A stretch of DNA of 64,000 nucleotides, taken from positions 47,629-111,628 of the forward strand of contig VCJN01002333.1 in NCBI GenBank assembly GCA_006384855.1. Reading direction: 5' to 3'. Source of the DNA: Tetraselmis striata. Taxonomy: Eukaryota > Chlorophyta > Chlorodendrophyceae > Chlorodendrales > Chlorodendraceae. How positions within the stretch are numbered: position 1 is the first letter of the stretch; every line of letters starts with the position of its first letter. Of this stretch, positions 11,462 to 23,000 are shown one piece after another. A program made the translations under genes and the position numbers. A model generated the notes under the pieces. It ran no database searches and was not told the origin of the DNA. It was given only the letters and a program-made list of their open reading frames with translations.

Positions 11462-11710
11462 CTACCCCGGGGCGGTGGTCCCCATTGGTTTCATGTTCCC
11501 CTTTCGGCCTTTCTTGTCGTTCCTTGGCTTCAGTGCTTCCCTTGACCCTTTGGTTCCTAGCAGCTTGGCGACTTCGTGGTTCCCTTGGCTCTTCCTTGCT
11601 TGGTTCTTGGCTCCTTGGCCTCCTGCTCGACCTTGGTTACTTTCATGCTTATGTCTCTCTTTTGCTGGCAACCTTTCATAGTTGCTGTTAGTTCTGTTTG
11701 TAGTGCGCAT
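11462..11710 (-). repeat. Dispersed repeat family copy (inverted relative to 19.0-19.45 kb)
   Basis: Read on the minus strand this segment begins with the same encoded start (MRTTNRTNSNYERLPAKERH) and continues with the same lysine/glutamate/arginine-rich low-complexity frame as 19268-19450 on the plus strand. A third, more diverged copy is at about 19010-19230 (+). Whether the frame is translated is unknown; the shared block marks a mobile or dispersed repeat. Confidence 0.6.
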
Positions 11711-12379
11711 ATGTTAAAGCTCTGATGTTAAAAAAAAAAAGATAACTCTGCACCGCGGGGATCGCTGCCGGAACACGCCTAACGGTAGTCAGCAATTATT
11801 AGCGACGTGAAGACCCCACGGTCTGGTATTTTAACGTTTGGTTACATGGAGAGCGTCCAGAAAATGCACGGAAAGTACTCGGGAAAGAAAAAGCCTACAT
11901 TTATAATCAAAACTCGCTTAGCGCCGGGCCGCGGGGCCCGGGGAGGTGGCCGGTAATTGACGACCGCCCGGCCTTAAAAGATCTTCTGGAATTTTTATCA
12001 TCTGTCTTCCCCATTTTTATAACAATTCTTATTACCCCAGGCCTTATTCTTATTACCCCTTCGGCCCTTCCTTCCACCCGAAGTACTTTGCCCTATTTAC
12101 CCGGCGGAAATGAATTAAAAACCCATAACCTGGCCTACACGGTCGGTCAAACTCAATCGGCCGTCCGGCCGTCGGTTGGCCCCCCCTGCCGGCCCTAGTA
12201 CTGAGAGCTTGTACCCGCCCTGCCCGACCGCGCCCACGTATAATCGTCGACGTTTCGCCCAATTACCAGTGCCTGTAGTACCAGGTACTTTACCTTCGTC
12301 CGAGTCTGCGTCCTGCCCGCCCGCCCGGCTCCGCCCGCCCGCCGCATCACAAATTTTAAAGACGCAGTATTTATTATGA

Positions 12380-12600
12380 ACGTAACAGTTGAATCAGCGA
12401 TGCGTCGATTTTTCAGAAAATTTTAAAGGAACGGGTTTATATCACTGGCCTACAGTTCCATAATGAATTGCATTGCCAGGGCTTTGAAGTACCTGTAGCG
12501 ACTATGAACTCGTGTGTGGCTTGCATAGAAGTCATCAGGCGCAGCGTTTCGAGCGGCGGCTCACCGGATTATAGTACTTAGTAGTATATGTCAGTATATA
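12380..12600 (-). repeat. Left arm of a 5-kb-spaced inverted repeat
   Basis: Its reverse complement matches 17208-17400: shared blocks include AGTACTATAATCCGGTGAGC, GCCGCTCGAAACGCTG, TGATGACTTCTATGCAAGCC, TTCAAAGC, and AATTTTCTGAAAAATCGACG followed by CATCGCTGATTCAACTGT. Related blocks recur in the foldback element at 55.7-56.9 kb, so this is one repeat family. Confidence 0.7.
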
Positions 12601-12725
12601 AGCGCTTGTGACGACTGGCGAGTAACATTTTTTTTTCCATTACCAGCAGCGAGTAGCGAGTAATCCTTTCCAGTGGCGACCAGTAGCGAGTACCAGTAGC
12701 GAGGCACTGCCTGCCTAGCCCGTGC

Positions 12726-13622
12726 TTGGCCCCGGTGGTTGGGTGCCAGATCATTCTGCCCTCGACGGAGCACAACCCCGTCATTGTTGATCTATACGGC
12801 GACGCGCTCATGAACCTCCCGGCGCCTAGAGACGCTCACTGGCGTGTACAGCACGACGCTATCGCAGATGCCTTCCGCGATCACTGTGTTCACGACCTAG
12901 GTATCGCAGTACGGCGGGAGGTGGATGACTTGTTCCAGCAGGCAGTGCCTCTCGGCAACACCGTACCCAGGGATGAGCTCAAGGACATAGTGCCGGACGC
13001 AGAGCTCTCCCTTCCGGCGTTCAACGTCGTGACCGGGAGCTATGATCCCCGGAGCTCGAAGTCCACGCTGCTGGAGTTCAAGACTATGCGGTATGGGGTC
13101 AAGTACACTTCAGTGCCCCGGGCCACAGCTGTGGATCGGTTTGAGCGCTCCCTGTTGGGCGACATACAACGGGGGTTGGCTGCGCGGGATGCGGCGTGGC
13201 ACAACACAGAGCCCGGACAGAAGGGTCCTCTTCGAGACATCCTGGATATGTCGGAGTACACGGGCATGGTCTTCGGCACAGTGGGTGAGGTGAGCAAGGG
13301 GGTGCACCGCACAGTGCGTGGTATCGCATGCTTGGCTGCATATCGGGGTGCCCTCTCATCGCGGGGCACTCGGTGCATCACCCGAGCTCACCAGGAGGCC
13401 TTGCTCGCAAGAGATTTCCTCGGGGTCCTGAGCTTGGTGGCCGCTCGAGAGCGCGCTCGCTGCCTCATTAGACGGCGCAGACTCGTCTGCCATCCCGTTG
13501 CTGAAGCTGCACAGCACGTCCGAGGATCACCCACACACGCACTTGCTCGCGTGGCCCGGACTCTGAACCGTGTGCGCATCACTCATCCATCCCGCCTTAT
13601 GCGGGCTGCGGGCCGCTTTTAG
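12726..13622 (+). CDS. Uncharacterised mobile-element protein, C-terminal part (copy 1)
   Basis: A 298-codon frame open to the stop at 13620-13622; the first ATG is at 12810, but homology with the 18-kb copy begins upstream near 12728, so the true start is probably in an earlier exon. I do not recognise the family. Conspicuous segments are LSLPAFNVVTGSYDP, LLEFKTMRYGVKY, VDRFERSLLGDIQRGL and YTGMVFGTVGEVSKGV. The E-F-K in LLEFKTMRY resembles the E-x-K end of PD-(D/E)XK nucleases, which is only a suggestion. A degraded second copy with additional N-terminal sequence lies at 17.6-18.96 kb in the same orientation. Repetition and position point to a transposable-element gene. Confidence 0.5.
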   Translation: MAPVVGCQIILPSTEHNPVIVDLYGDALMNLPAPRDAHWRVQHDAIADAFRDHCVHDLGIAVRREVDDLFQQAVPLGNTVPRDELKDIVPDAELSLPAFNVVTGSYDPRSSKSTLLEFKTMRYGVKYTSVPRATAVDRFERSLLGDIQRGLAARDAAWHNTEPGQKGPLRDILDMSEYTGMVFGTVGEVSKGVHRTVRGIACLAAYRGALSSRGTRCITRAHQEALLARDFLGVLSLVAARERARCLIRRRRLVCHPVAEAAQHVRGSPTHALARVARTLNRVRITHPSRLMRAAGRF

Positions 13623-13856
13623 GCGGCTTGCTGTGTTGATTTTCTAATTCTGGGGAACTGCCCTTTTTGTAATTCACACCAGTAGCGAGTACCAGTAGCC
13701 TTTTCTTAACACACACCCTTTTTCTTAACACACAGGGCCGAGAGGGCCCGGGCAAAAATGTCTCCGTAACACCCTTTTTCTTAACGCATCACTCATCCAT
13801 CCCGCCTTATGCGGGATGCGGGCCGCTTTTAGGCGGCTTGCTGTGTTGATTTTCTA
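13575..13856 (+). repeat. Duplicated 3' end of the element ORF
   Basis: The block running from GCATCACTCATCCATCCCGC through GGGCCGCTTTTAGGCGGCTT to GTTGATTTTCTA occurs at about 13578-13650 and again at 13788-13856. A third version is at 18893-18955. Between the first two lies CTGGGGAACTGCCCTTTTTG followed by TAATTCACACCAGTAGCGAG, also found near 16928 and 56572. Confidence 0.7.
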
Positions 13857-13963
13857 TTTCACAAGGATCGTCTGGTTTGCCGAAGAATGCCAGGTCTGGT
13901 TACAGGTTGTGATATTCAGGAATTTGCAGGCATACAATCCCACACCCAGGGAGGGTTGGGCGG

Positions 13964-14148
13964 GCTGTGGTGCGCTCGATGGAGCGTGCCACAGCAAAGG
14001 AGAGTGACCGGTCGGTCCGCCGTGAAGGCAGGTGGTGGCTCTGACCGGCCCCCGCAATCGTGCGCGCGCACACACGCGCTACGTACGAGCGCCGCGCCAG
14101 GGCTATCTCGTACAGGTAGAGAAACCACATAAACTAGTTTAGAACATT
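13964..14148 (-). repeat. Repeat A2 of the DIRS-like element
   Basis: Nearly identical to 16747-16927 from GCTGTGGTGCGCTCGATGGA to AACTAGTTTAGAACATT; the main difference is TACGTACGAGCG versus TACGGGCG. Its edge begins with an imperfect palindrome, TGTGGTGCGCTC-GATG-GAGCGTGCCACA. Confidence 0.8.
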
Positions 14149-14174
14149 TCACAAGGATCGTCTGCTTTGCCGAC

Positions 14175-16459
14175 TAGAAAATGCCGGGCGCAGCAGGCCA
14201 CGGGCGGGGGTCACGGGCGGGAATGTTGAAGGCGACGACAGGCCAGCGGGGTGCGCCCACAAGAAGGCGGTCGCCGGTACGGCCAGGAATGAAGAGGTCG
14301 TGGCGCGGCTTGCTTCCAAGAGCGCATGTCGGAGCACATCTCCGAGAGGAGCTGGTACCAAGCTTTGTCAGGCCAGTAGGGAACAATGACGATGGCTGGG
14401 GCACCGCTGGACTCAAGTTTGGAGACTAGATCGCCGATGAGGTTCCACGGAGGGTTACACCAGTTACGTTCGCAACGCCATGCAGCGTCGGAGAGGCGCA
14501 AGGCGTCGACGGCCTCGCACCGCGGGTCACGCCAGCGGGCGTTGTAACGGGGCATGAGGGCGTTTTCAGAAGTCGCGAAGCGGTCGATGGTGCAGGCGCC
14601 CCATTTAGCAGTGAGCGAGGCGAATCTACGAGGGTTGAACTGCCAGTCGTCGCAATCAACCTCGCTCGCAACTAAGGCGGTCAGCCCAGATATTCGCCGC
14701 TAAACGGATGTAGCGCACGGAAAGGGTGATGCCGTGCGTGTCCATGAGGTACCACGTTTTGCGTAGCTCAGCCATGAGGCGTGGAGAGCGAGAGGTGAGG
14801 TTAGTGAGGACGCCGACAACTGCTTGGTTATCCTCGTGCAAGCGGATGTGGCGGTTTTGGAGCATGGGGAGGAAGGACTCAATAGCCAAGCGGACGGCTT
14901 TGAGCTCTTTCAGGGTACTGTGCGCATTGCGGTCATCGTCGTACCAAAAACCCCGAGCTTCATGGTGCTCGTTCAAAACGGCACCCCAGCCGTACGACGA
15001 ACTGTCGACGTGTAGGTATCCGGTTTCGACGGGGCGGTTAATGGGACGGCCGTTGTGTTGGGTGGGCACACCCACCCACCATTGCAGATCGCGTTCGAGC
15101 TGGCGGGTAAGCATGACGCGGCCGGACCAAGAGTCGCGCGTCTTGAGCACATCATGCAGCTCACGAAGGTAGAAACGGGCAGGGGCAATGGACAAGTAGA
15201 GGAACTGGCATTTGCCCGCGAGAGCGGCCAACTCGCGAGGTGGCAACCACCGACGATCGCGTTTTGCTCGTTGGATTAGGCGTTTGGCCGCGCGAGCAAC
15301 GCTGGCTAGTTTCTCAGCGGGCGCACGAGCGAAGAGTAGGTGACCCCGATGTGTCAATTTCTGACCCCAGGTGCACGAGCTTCTGGGTGGGTTCCCACAC
15401 GCCCTTGTTGGGGTTGCGCAGCAGACCAAAGCCCGAGAGGTGGCGTTCGATGTAGTCACGTTGCCAGATGGCTTCAGCCCGAGTCCGAGCTAGAAACAGG
15501 AAATCGTCCATGTAGGGCAACATGCGCATGCCAAATCGTCGCCGGGGAATAGGTGTGCCGTCTGCTTCAGCCGGGTTACGACGCAATGCCCTAGTGACGA
15601 CGTTGGTGAATTGGCAGAAGTAATAGGGGGACAGAGACCAGCCCATGGGAAGGCCAGCCAGTCGGTACATAGTGCCGCGGTAATCGACAGTGAAAAAATC
15701 CCTGTCCTCAGGGGCGATTCCAACCGCGTAAAACCCGTCATGCTGGTCCATCTGCAACATGTAGTCCCCAGAGCGCGCCAGGTTGCGTAAATGCGAAAGC
15801 GTCTCAAACGAAAGATCGCGCGTCTCGCAATAGCGGTTCAGGGGGCGAAGGTCAATGATGAGCCTCCATTTGTTTGTTCCAGGCTTAGGAACCAGGAACA
15901 GCCGGCGGGACACCCATTTTGCGCAGTAGCCTCGCTCCCAGGCCCCAACGGCCAGGAAGCGAGCCAATTCACCGTCCATAAACTCCAGTTGAGCAGGAGT
16001 AGCATCCCCCATTGACACCCCCTGATGAAAAGAAGGTGGGGTAAGCCCATCCAAGAAAGGAACGCGTACACCTCGGGATATCTAGTTGAGAACATTGCGA
16101 TTTGCGCCAGCGGCTTGCCAGTTGCCGAGATTACGACGGACGCGATGTCTCATAAAGGGGGAGTCGGGAGTACAGGAATTGGCGCGATGGATGTCGCGAG
16201 GGGGGCGAGCAGAGCGCCATGTCGCTCTGCAGGCCCTCTCCGCGTCGGCGTCAGGGTCCACACTGCGCGGCACAGTAGGAGTGCCGCGGCGTGGGAGTAG
16301 CCATGTGCCACATGGCGCTGGCTTGGCCACTGACAGTGTACTGTCACTTTGTACTCGAATCTGTACTAGACGACGGGCATACGCCGGCATACGCCCCAGT
16401 CGGAGCGCATCGCGACACCTACGCCGGGTAGGGGCCAGTACATATCGAGCCATGCCCAC
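14175..16459 (-). pseudogene. DIRS-type RT / RNase H / methyltransferase-like polyprotein remnant
   Basis: Reverse transcriptase lies at about 16054-15350 (minus): MGDATPAQLEFMDGELARFL, WVSRRLFLVPKPG, KWRLIIDLRPLNRYC, LPMGWSLSPYYF and the catalytic YMDDFLFL. RNase H lies at about 15350-14680: HVDSSSYGWGAVLN, TLKELKAVRLAIESF, LHEDNQAVVGVL, NIWADRLS. The C-terminal DAM/MT-like module is at about 14640-14200: DRFATSENALMPRYNARW, NWCNPPWNL, IVPYWPDKAW, HDLFIPGR. Upstream, the segment RRNLGNWQAAGANRNVLN at 16140-16085 is followed by an in-frame TAG (16082-16084). Frameshifts are visible near 15350 (RT to RNase H), near 14670 (end of RNase H) and near 14320 (within MT). All are also compatible with assembly errors, but four lesions in one gene indicate a decayed copy. 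Confidence 0.85.
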
Positions 16460-16746
16460 ACGGGAAAGGGCAGCCAGGGGTTACTATTGGTCGACACTGG
16501 TCGAAGGTCTTGGACCTTGTTCCACTGAATGGGGAAGCGCTGCAGCTTCGTCCTCTCCTCGCGTTGGGCGAGTAATCAGCAGCTCGTTCGCGGGTAGTAG
16601 TTAGCACGTCGCAAGCGGCGCGGGTACATTAACCACAAAAACCCTAACGGGTTTCTCCCAGGGGGGGGGCCCGAAAGGCGTCGCTCACCGTACATGGTAC
16701 GATGGCGGAAGACCGGCACCCTGCGCGGCAAAATTGCCGCGACTTT

Positions 16747-16927
16747 GCTGTGGTGCGCTCGATGGAGCGTGCCACAGCAAAGGAGAGTGACCGGTCGGTC
16801 CGCCGTGAAGGCAGGTGGTGGCTCTGACCGGCCCCCGCAATCGTGCGCGCGCACACACGCGCTACGGGCGCCGCGCCAGCGCTATCTCGTACAGGTAGAG
16901 AAACCACATAAACTAGTTTAGAACATT
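16747..16927 (-). repeat. Repeat A1 of the DIRS-like element
   Basis: Upstream copy of the A repeat (see 13964-14148). It is followed on the plus strand by CTGGGGAACTGCCCTTTTTG, a block also present at 13652 and 56572. Confidence 0.8.
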
Positions 16928-17207
16928 CTGGGGAACTGCCCTTTTTGTGATTCACACCAGTAGCGGGCTCCACAAGATTATAGTACTTAGTAGTATATTT
17001 CAGCAGATAAGCGCCTGTGACACTCTTATCGGGACCGGTACAGTCGCGTACCTACCTTTAACAGAAATTTCCCTAATTACCGTACCGGTCCCGGAATGAC
17101 GATACAACAAAACCATGTTGGATTTATCCTCACATACAAAAGTCCCCGAGGCACTAGCGAGTACCATTTTTTTTTCCATTACCAGCAGCGAGTAGCGAGA
17201 ACCAAGT

Positions 17208-17400
17208 ACTATAATCCGGTGAGCCGCCGCTCGAAACGCTGCTCCTGATGACTTCTATGCAAGCCACACGCGCGTTTGGTCGCTACTTCAAAGCGCTGGC
17301 AGTGCAATTCATGCAACTGTAGGCCAGTGGTATATAGAACTCGTTCCTTTAAAATTTTCTGAAAAATCGACGCATCGCTGATTCAACTGTCAAGTTACTT
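17208..17400 (+). repeat. Right arm of a 5-kb-spaced inverted repeat
   Basis: Inverted partner of 12380-12600, with the same block order on the opposite strand. Between the arms lie the element ORF at 12.7-13.6 kb and the dead DIRS-like retroelement at 13.9-16.9 kb. Confidence 0.7.
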
Positions 17401-17559
17401 CATAGCAGTGTGAATATATCCTGTTTTATACCGTAGTGTACTGTAGCAGTAGCAGTATGATATCCGATAACCCGACCCCAGAAGGGCGCTGGCATCCGCC
17501 GCATGGCTACCGTTCGTGATGCCGTTCCATCGGCTGCATGAATGACATCCTCCCGAGGT

Positions 17560-18955
17560 TCCTCACCAAGAACTCAGACACCAACACCCCCACCCCTGGT
17601 TTCTGTGACACATAGTTTGAGACCATGCTTTGCCGACTGAGGCAGCTTCAACGCAACTTTTGCTTCCGCCCACCAGTATGACCACTTCCTGAGCAACGAT
17701 GCTCGTGGGTCGGCTAGCTACGCCGCGGCGGTGCGCGAGGCGTGGGCGGCCACTGTTAGCCACCTCAGCGATGCGGCGGATGCCCGCGTGATGAAGCGAA
17801 ACGCGGATGTTGCGTCGGGCTCGCAAAAGGAGTATACGGTATTTCTAAACCATGCCATCAACAACTCATGGCTTCAGAATGAGGTTGGCGACCACCTGTC
17901 ACATTCACGAAACGGATCTTGTTCGGTCAGCTCGACGCGGCGTCGGCCATGTGGACGGGGGCCATCTCCGCCGCGCGGATGCTCATCATGGCTCCGCATG
18001 CATGGGCTGCGGGAGGTCGTCGCTGCCGGGTAAGCCTTCTTTTTGCCTGGCCGCCCATGTTAGGCCCGCCCGCGGCGGTTGGCTGCCATATCATTCTGCC
18101 CTAGACATAGCACAACACCGGCACTGTCGACCTCTAAGGCGATGGCTCATGAACCACCTGGCACTTGGAGACGCTCACTGGCATGTACAACACGACACTT
18201 GCATATATACACCTTCCGCGGTCAATGTGTTCACGATATGGGTATCGATGTCCGTCGGGAGGTGGATGCCTTGTTCCAGCTTGCAGTGCCACTCGGCGGC
18301 ACCACACCCCGGGATGATCTCAAGAACATGGATGGTGCGGGACGCAAAGCTATGCTCCCTCCCGGCGTTCAACGTCGTGACCGAGAGCTACAATCCCTGG
18401 ATGTTGAAGCCCATCACGCTGCTAGAGTTAGACTATGCGGTACGACGTCAATAAGTACACTGCGGTGCCCCGGGCCACGGCTTGACGGCTGTGGATCGAT
18501 TTGAGCGCTCCCGGTTGGGCGACATACAACGAGGTTTGCAGTGCGGGGTGGCACGGCACGGAGCAGGGACATAAGGGCATCTTCGAGACATCCTGGACAT
18601 GTCGGAGCACACGGGCATGGTCTTCGGCAGAGTGGGTGAGGTGAGTAGCAAGTTAGGGCGTGCGCCGCACTGATGTGGGCGGTGTCACATGCTTGGCCGC
18701 GGATCGGGGTGCCCTCTCCTCGCGGGTCACTCGGTGCACCACCCTGGCTCGCCGGGAGCAGGCCTTGCTCGCAAGAGATTTCCTCGGGGTCGTGAGCTTG
18801 GTGGCAGCTCGAGAGCGTGCGTGGTGTCTCATTCGTTCGTGGATCACCCTCGCACACACGTGCACGCGTGGCCCGGACTCTGAACCATGTGCGCATCACT
18901 CATCCATTCCGCCTGGTGCGGGATGCGGGCCGCTTTTGGGCGGCTTGCTGTGATC
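17560..18955 (+). pseudogene. Degraded second copy of the uncharacterised element ORF
   Basis: From about 18062 to 18955 the DNA aligns with 12728-13650 but is broken by stops and frameshifts. Upstream it extends the protein: an open part at 17680-17900 encodes QYDHFLSNDARGSASYAAAV, VREAWAATVSHLSDAADARV, KRNADVASGSQKEYTVF and LNHAINNSWLQNEVGDHLS, followed after a frame change by FGQLDAASAMWTGAISAARM. This shows that the complete protein is longer than the frame at 12.7 kb. Function not recognised. Confidence 0.6.
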
Positions 18956-19009
18956 TTTCTTAGCATTCTTGCATCAGTGTCTTATAATGTGTACGCACTA
19001 AAAGCGAAA

Positions 19010-19450
19010 CTAATAGCAATTGTGAAAGGTTGCCATTAAAAGAGAGATAGAATAAGCATGAAGCCAAGGGTCAATGAGGAGGCCGGGGAGCCCAAAACCA
19101 AGGAAGAGCCATGAGAACCAGGAAGTCACTAAGTCGCCATGGAACCGGAGGGTCCAGGGAAACACTGAAAACCAAGGAACGACCAGAAAAACCGTAAGGG
19201 AAACAGGAAACCGAATAAGGGGACCAACCCCTGCCCAATACCAAAAGTCTGTGATCTTTTGTTTTTATATTACATTTGGGCTTTCACAAATGCGCACTAC
19301 AAACAGAACTAACAGCAACTATGAAAGGTTGCCAGCAAAAGAGAGACATAAGCCTGAAACCAAGGTCGAGAAGGAGGACAGGGAGCCAAGAACTAAGAAG
19401 GAGCCAAGGGAACCACGAAGTCGCTTAGCTGCCAGGAACCAAAGGGACCC
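19010..19450 (+). repeat. Two direct copies of the KER-rich dispersed repeat
   Basis: Copy one, about 19010-19230, and copy two, about 19268-19450, share GAAAGGTTGCC(A/AG)..AAAAGAGAGA, AAACCAAGG and GAACCA..GAAGTC blocks. Copy two matches the inverted copy at 11462-11710 best. Together with the 12.4/17.3-kb arms this makes a nested palindromic arrangement around the DIRS-like element. Confidence 0.55.
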
Positions 19451-20081
19451 CCGCCCCGGGGTAGGCTATCAGCCGCGGCGAGGACGCTTGCCGCCAATGA
19501 CCCGGGTCATAGCAACACATGCCGACAAGCGACGCGACGCAGGCGCAGGAGCACCATCACGTGCCGCACGCGCGGCCGCGACCCCGCCAAGAACGTTGTC
19601 TGCATGTGCCATGTTGATGAGCAAGGAGAAACGGCGGCGATCTTTTATTAGTACCTGTACTGCTTTTAGCGGTGGATTTATTACGACTGGCCTTGTAAAT
19701 CATACTACCAATACTCGTATATGTAATCCTTACCGCGGTACGTGCAGTAAAACGACTGGGCGCGTGCATCAATCATTGGAGCGGTCAGCAGGTGAGGGGT
19801 GGTGGCGACCGACTACCTGTACCGCCGGCGTGGCCAACGGATGTCGTCGAGGGCGAGGGGAACGCAGCCCCAGTACCCGGGTAGCTCACCAGCGTGTCAG
19901 CAACTTCTCTGTTACCTGGAGGCCAATCACTGCAGCGCCTGAACCTGTCGGGCGCGGTGCCGCTCTGTCGGGCTCCGCCGGCATCCCCCAGCGGGCGGAC
20001 CGCACGCGCGGCCATCCGCCCCATCTCGCCCCGCAGCCCGCACGCCACACAGTGGCCGCGACAACGGGGCGACCGGGCGCC

Positions 20082-23000
20082 ATGGCGGCGCTCGTCCAGG
20101 CACAAGCAGCGGGTGTCACCAATCATGGCGGCGTCGGTAGCAGGGGGGGGCGAGCCGCGAGCCGCTGTCTGCTCGTCCGCCATGCGGGGCCGGGTCTCGT
20201 GGCGCTGCTGGTCGTCGCGCTCCTGGCTCCTGCTCTCGACTCCAAAGGTGTCCACCCGACTGCGCCCTATGGTACCGTGGTTGCGCTGCAGCGGACTGTC
20301 AGGTTGCTGCGCCAACCACAAGACTGCGGGCGACCTGCCGTCCGCGTCGCCTCCCGCATCCAGCGTCCGGTCACGGCACCTACTCATACCACACCGAGCC
20401 GACTGACCCCCCCTCCCCCCTCGGGCCACGTCAGACCTGCGGGACGTGGACCCGCCGCGCACTTTCCACCAGCTGCGCGCGGCGATGGAGCTGGACCTGG
20501 CACGGCACCCGTTCGCGGCACGGATGCACCGGCCCCTCAGGGTACGGAGCCTACCCACGCCGCCGCTCCTGACGGAACCGCGCCGGCGTCGCCCGTCTCG
20601 GCGCCTGGCCCCCTCCCCCCCTCCCCGCTCCCCCGCCCGCCCGCCCATCCTTGGTTGCCCGTCCGTTCATCTGCCCCTCGCGCGCGCGCGCGCGCGTGTG
20701 TTCGTGTGTGTGTGTGTTCGTGTTTATGTTCGTGTGTGTGGGTGTGTGTGTCCATGCTGACGAGCAGCTATGCGGATGTGGACGCGGGCAGACCCATGCC
20801 CTCGAGGTGGCCTTCCTGGGCGACTCGGACTTGCCCTCCAAGCGCCAGAGAGTAGAGCTCCCCGAGTTCTTCACCAAGTACATCAGGATGTACGCCGCTG
20901 CGGCAGACAGGTGCGGCCAGCAGCATCAGCAGGAAAGGAGGGTGGGGGGAGGGGGTGAGGGGGAATCCCAGGGGGTGAAATGATACATACAGTGCTGTTG
21001 GAACGCGGCCCCGGTGTGACCATAGCAGTGACCAGCAGGAGGAAGGGGGAGGGGGGGGGGGGGGGGGGAGGGCACGTACAGTGACAACAGCAGCGATATA
21101 CATTGACACGCGCGGCCACGGTATCCGCGGCAGGCTAAGGGTCAACCCGCGAGAGGACAAGGCTGCGCAAGCCGTGGCGGCGCGCCCCCACCTGGAGGGT
21201 GCGCACGCTATCGTGGCACAGCACCTGGTGCTCAACGAGGCGCACCGCGCCACGCGCATGCAGCATGCGTCCACTGTGGTGGAGGTGGCGCCCGGGGAGC
21301 TGCTGGCGGCGTGGTTTGCCGGCCTGTGGGAGGGCGAGAGCGACGCGGGCATCTGGCTCTCGCGCTTCAAGGTGCCTCCCCCCCCCCCCCCCCCCCTCCC
21401 CAGGTCTTGTCCCCAGGATCTGCGTCCAGGGTCTTTCAGGGCCCTTATAGCAAGAGCGATGGTCAAAATTAGGTTCCAACTATCAAGAACCACGGCCCAG
21501 GCTGGTTTGCCCTCTGCATCAAGATATCAAAGCGATCTGATGCCAAACCGAGCCCTGATTACATTTGACCTCTGACAATGAATAACATCCATACATCACC
21601 AACCCAATCATCACATAGCTCAAATCACTGTCTTGGTCCAGGTGATGCATGAGATCTTGCTGATATACCGATTCTTGATGTGGACGCTTAGCCGTGCGCA
21701 CCTGCATTCGCCGCCGGTGGACCACCCAACCTGCGGCTGTCGGCGACCCGGCCGGTCTCACCCCTCCGCCACGCTGCTGCCGCCAGGATGGGGCCTGGTC
21801 CGAGCAGGCGTGGCAGGTGGCGCACCCGCTGATCGGCAAGCCGTGCTGGAACCCGGTCCTCATGCATGACGCGGACTCCGGCGAGACGGTGCTGTTCTTC
21901 AAGGTGCGCACGCCTCCGGAGGGGGGGTGGGGGGTGTTAAAGCATTGGCCACCTCGCCACGGCGGCAACATCCAGCTCTCTTGGCTGCTAGTGGAAGGTT
22001 ATGCTTACCCTCCCAGGATCAGCGCCTGCAAGCCAGGCAAACGAGTACGTCTGGAGCATTACGAGGACTCGCACGCAGACAGATACCTATATACACATAT
22101 ACACACGGGTGCCCAGTTGGGTGTGCCGAGATGGTTGGAAGACCACAGCGCACAAGAACCTGCCCTGCCTGCCAGCGGTCACATGTAACGAAACTATAGC
22201 GGAAATATAGCGAATGGCCTTCTAGCTTTCATGCAAGCCCAATTTGAGGCTTACAATACAGGTTCCTGTAGGGGGAACCTGCAGGTAGTGGGTCGATCGG
22301 CACCCGTGGTGGATTGCGTATATATAATGATGGCCAACCATGCATGGCGATCAACCCCCCGTCGCCACTTCGAGTGCTTCGCTGCACGGCCCTTCCCTTC
22401 GCCGACTCGTGAAGGCTCGCCGCACCGCTGCCGCACCGCAGCTGGGGAAGGACCCCGAGACCTGGCGGCCGTATGTGATGCGCTCCCTGGACAAAGGCGC
22501 GACATGGACGCCGCGCAAGGTGAGCCGGCCCGGCTGCCATACAACCGGGGGGCAGTTGAGACCGTCATGCTGCCGCCTTTCCCTTTCCCTGTGGGGTAGA
22601 CGGTGTGTGTGTGTGGGGGGGGGAGAGGGGGGGGGGGGGGGGTAGTGTCGGCGAGTGCTGATGGTGCCTGGCCCATTTCTGTATGAAGCGCCACTGCCAA
22701 CAGCAGAGACAAACCCCTACCGGACTTATAGGTAGGGAAGATGTCTTTCTGGCAGCGCCAGCCCTGGTAAGGATGGCAGGCGAGCCGCGCCGTTGAGCGG
22801 TGGCGGGGTGCCCGCGGACGTGATGGCATCAGGACCTCGGATGGGGCCGGGGCATTGCGCATCTGCGCACCGGATGCAATATGAACAATGTTTACAAAAG
22901 TTGGTTCTCCTTTTCAGCAATACGATATCTTGGGTAACGTTCCCGGGTGTGTCCCGACCCCGTTATTCGCTGACTCCACCGCCCCTGCCTGGGCATGCCG

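Larger units (their letters stand above)
13857..16927 (-). mobile_element. Dead DIRS-like retroelement with split direct repeats
   Basis: The element encodes reverse transcriptase, RNase H and a methyltransferase-like domain on the minus strand and has no long terminal repeats. Instead, a 181-185-bp repeat A occurs at 16747-16927 (upstream end) and 13964-14148 (downstream end), and a 27-bp repeat B abuts the downstream A (14147-14173) and recurs beyond it (13857-13883). Read along the minus strand the order is A1, coding, B1, A2, B2, as in PAT-type DIRS elements, apart from an 80-bp spacer before B2. No tyrosine recombinase is present inside. An in-frame stop and at least three frameshifts make it inactive. 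Confidence 0.7.

Noticed and set aside
19074..20855. Single 593-codon ORF as one gene
   Set aside because: Its start is in a dispersed repeat, and its central part (from the ATG at 20082) is better explained as exon 1 of the sialidase-like gene, whose next exon is in another frame.
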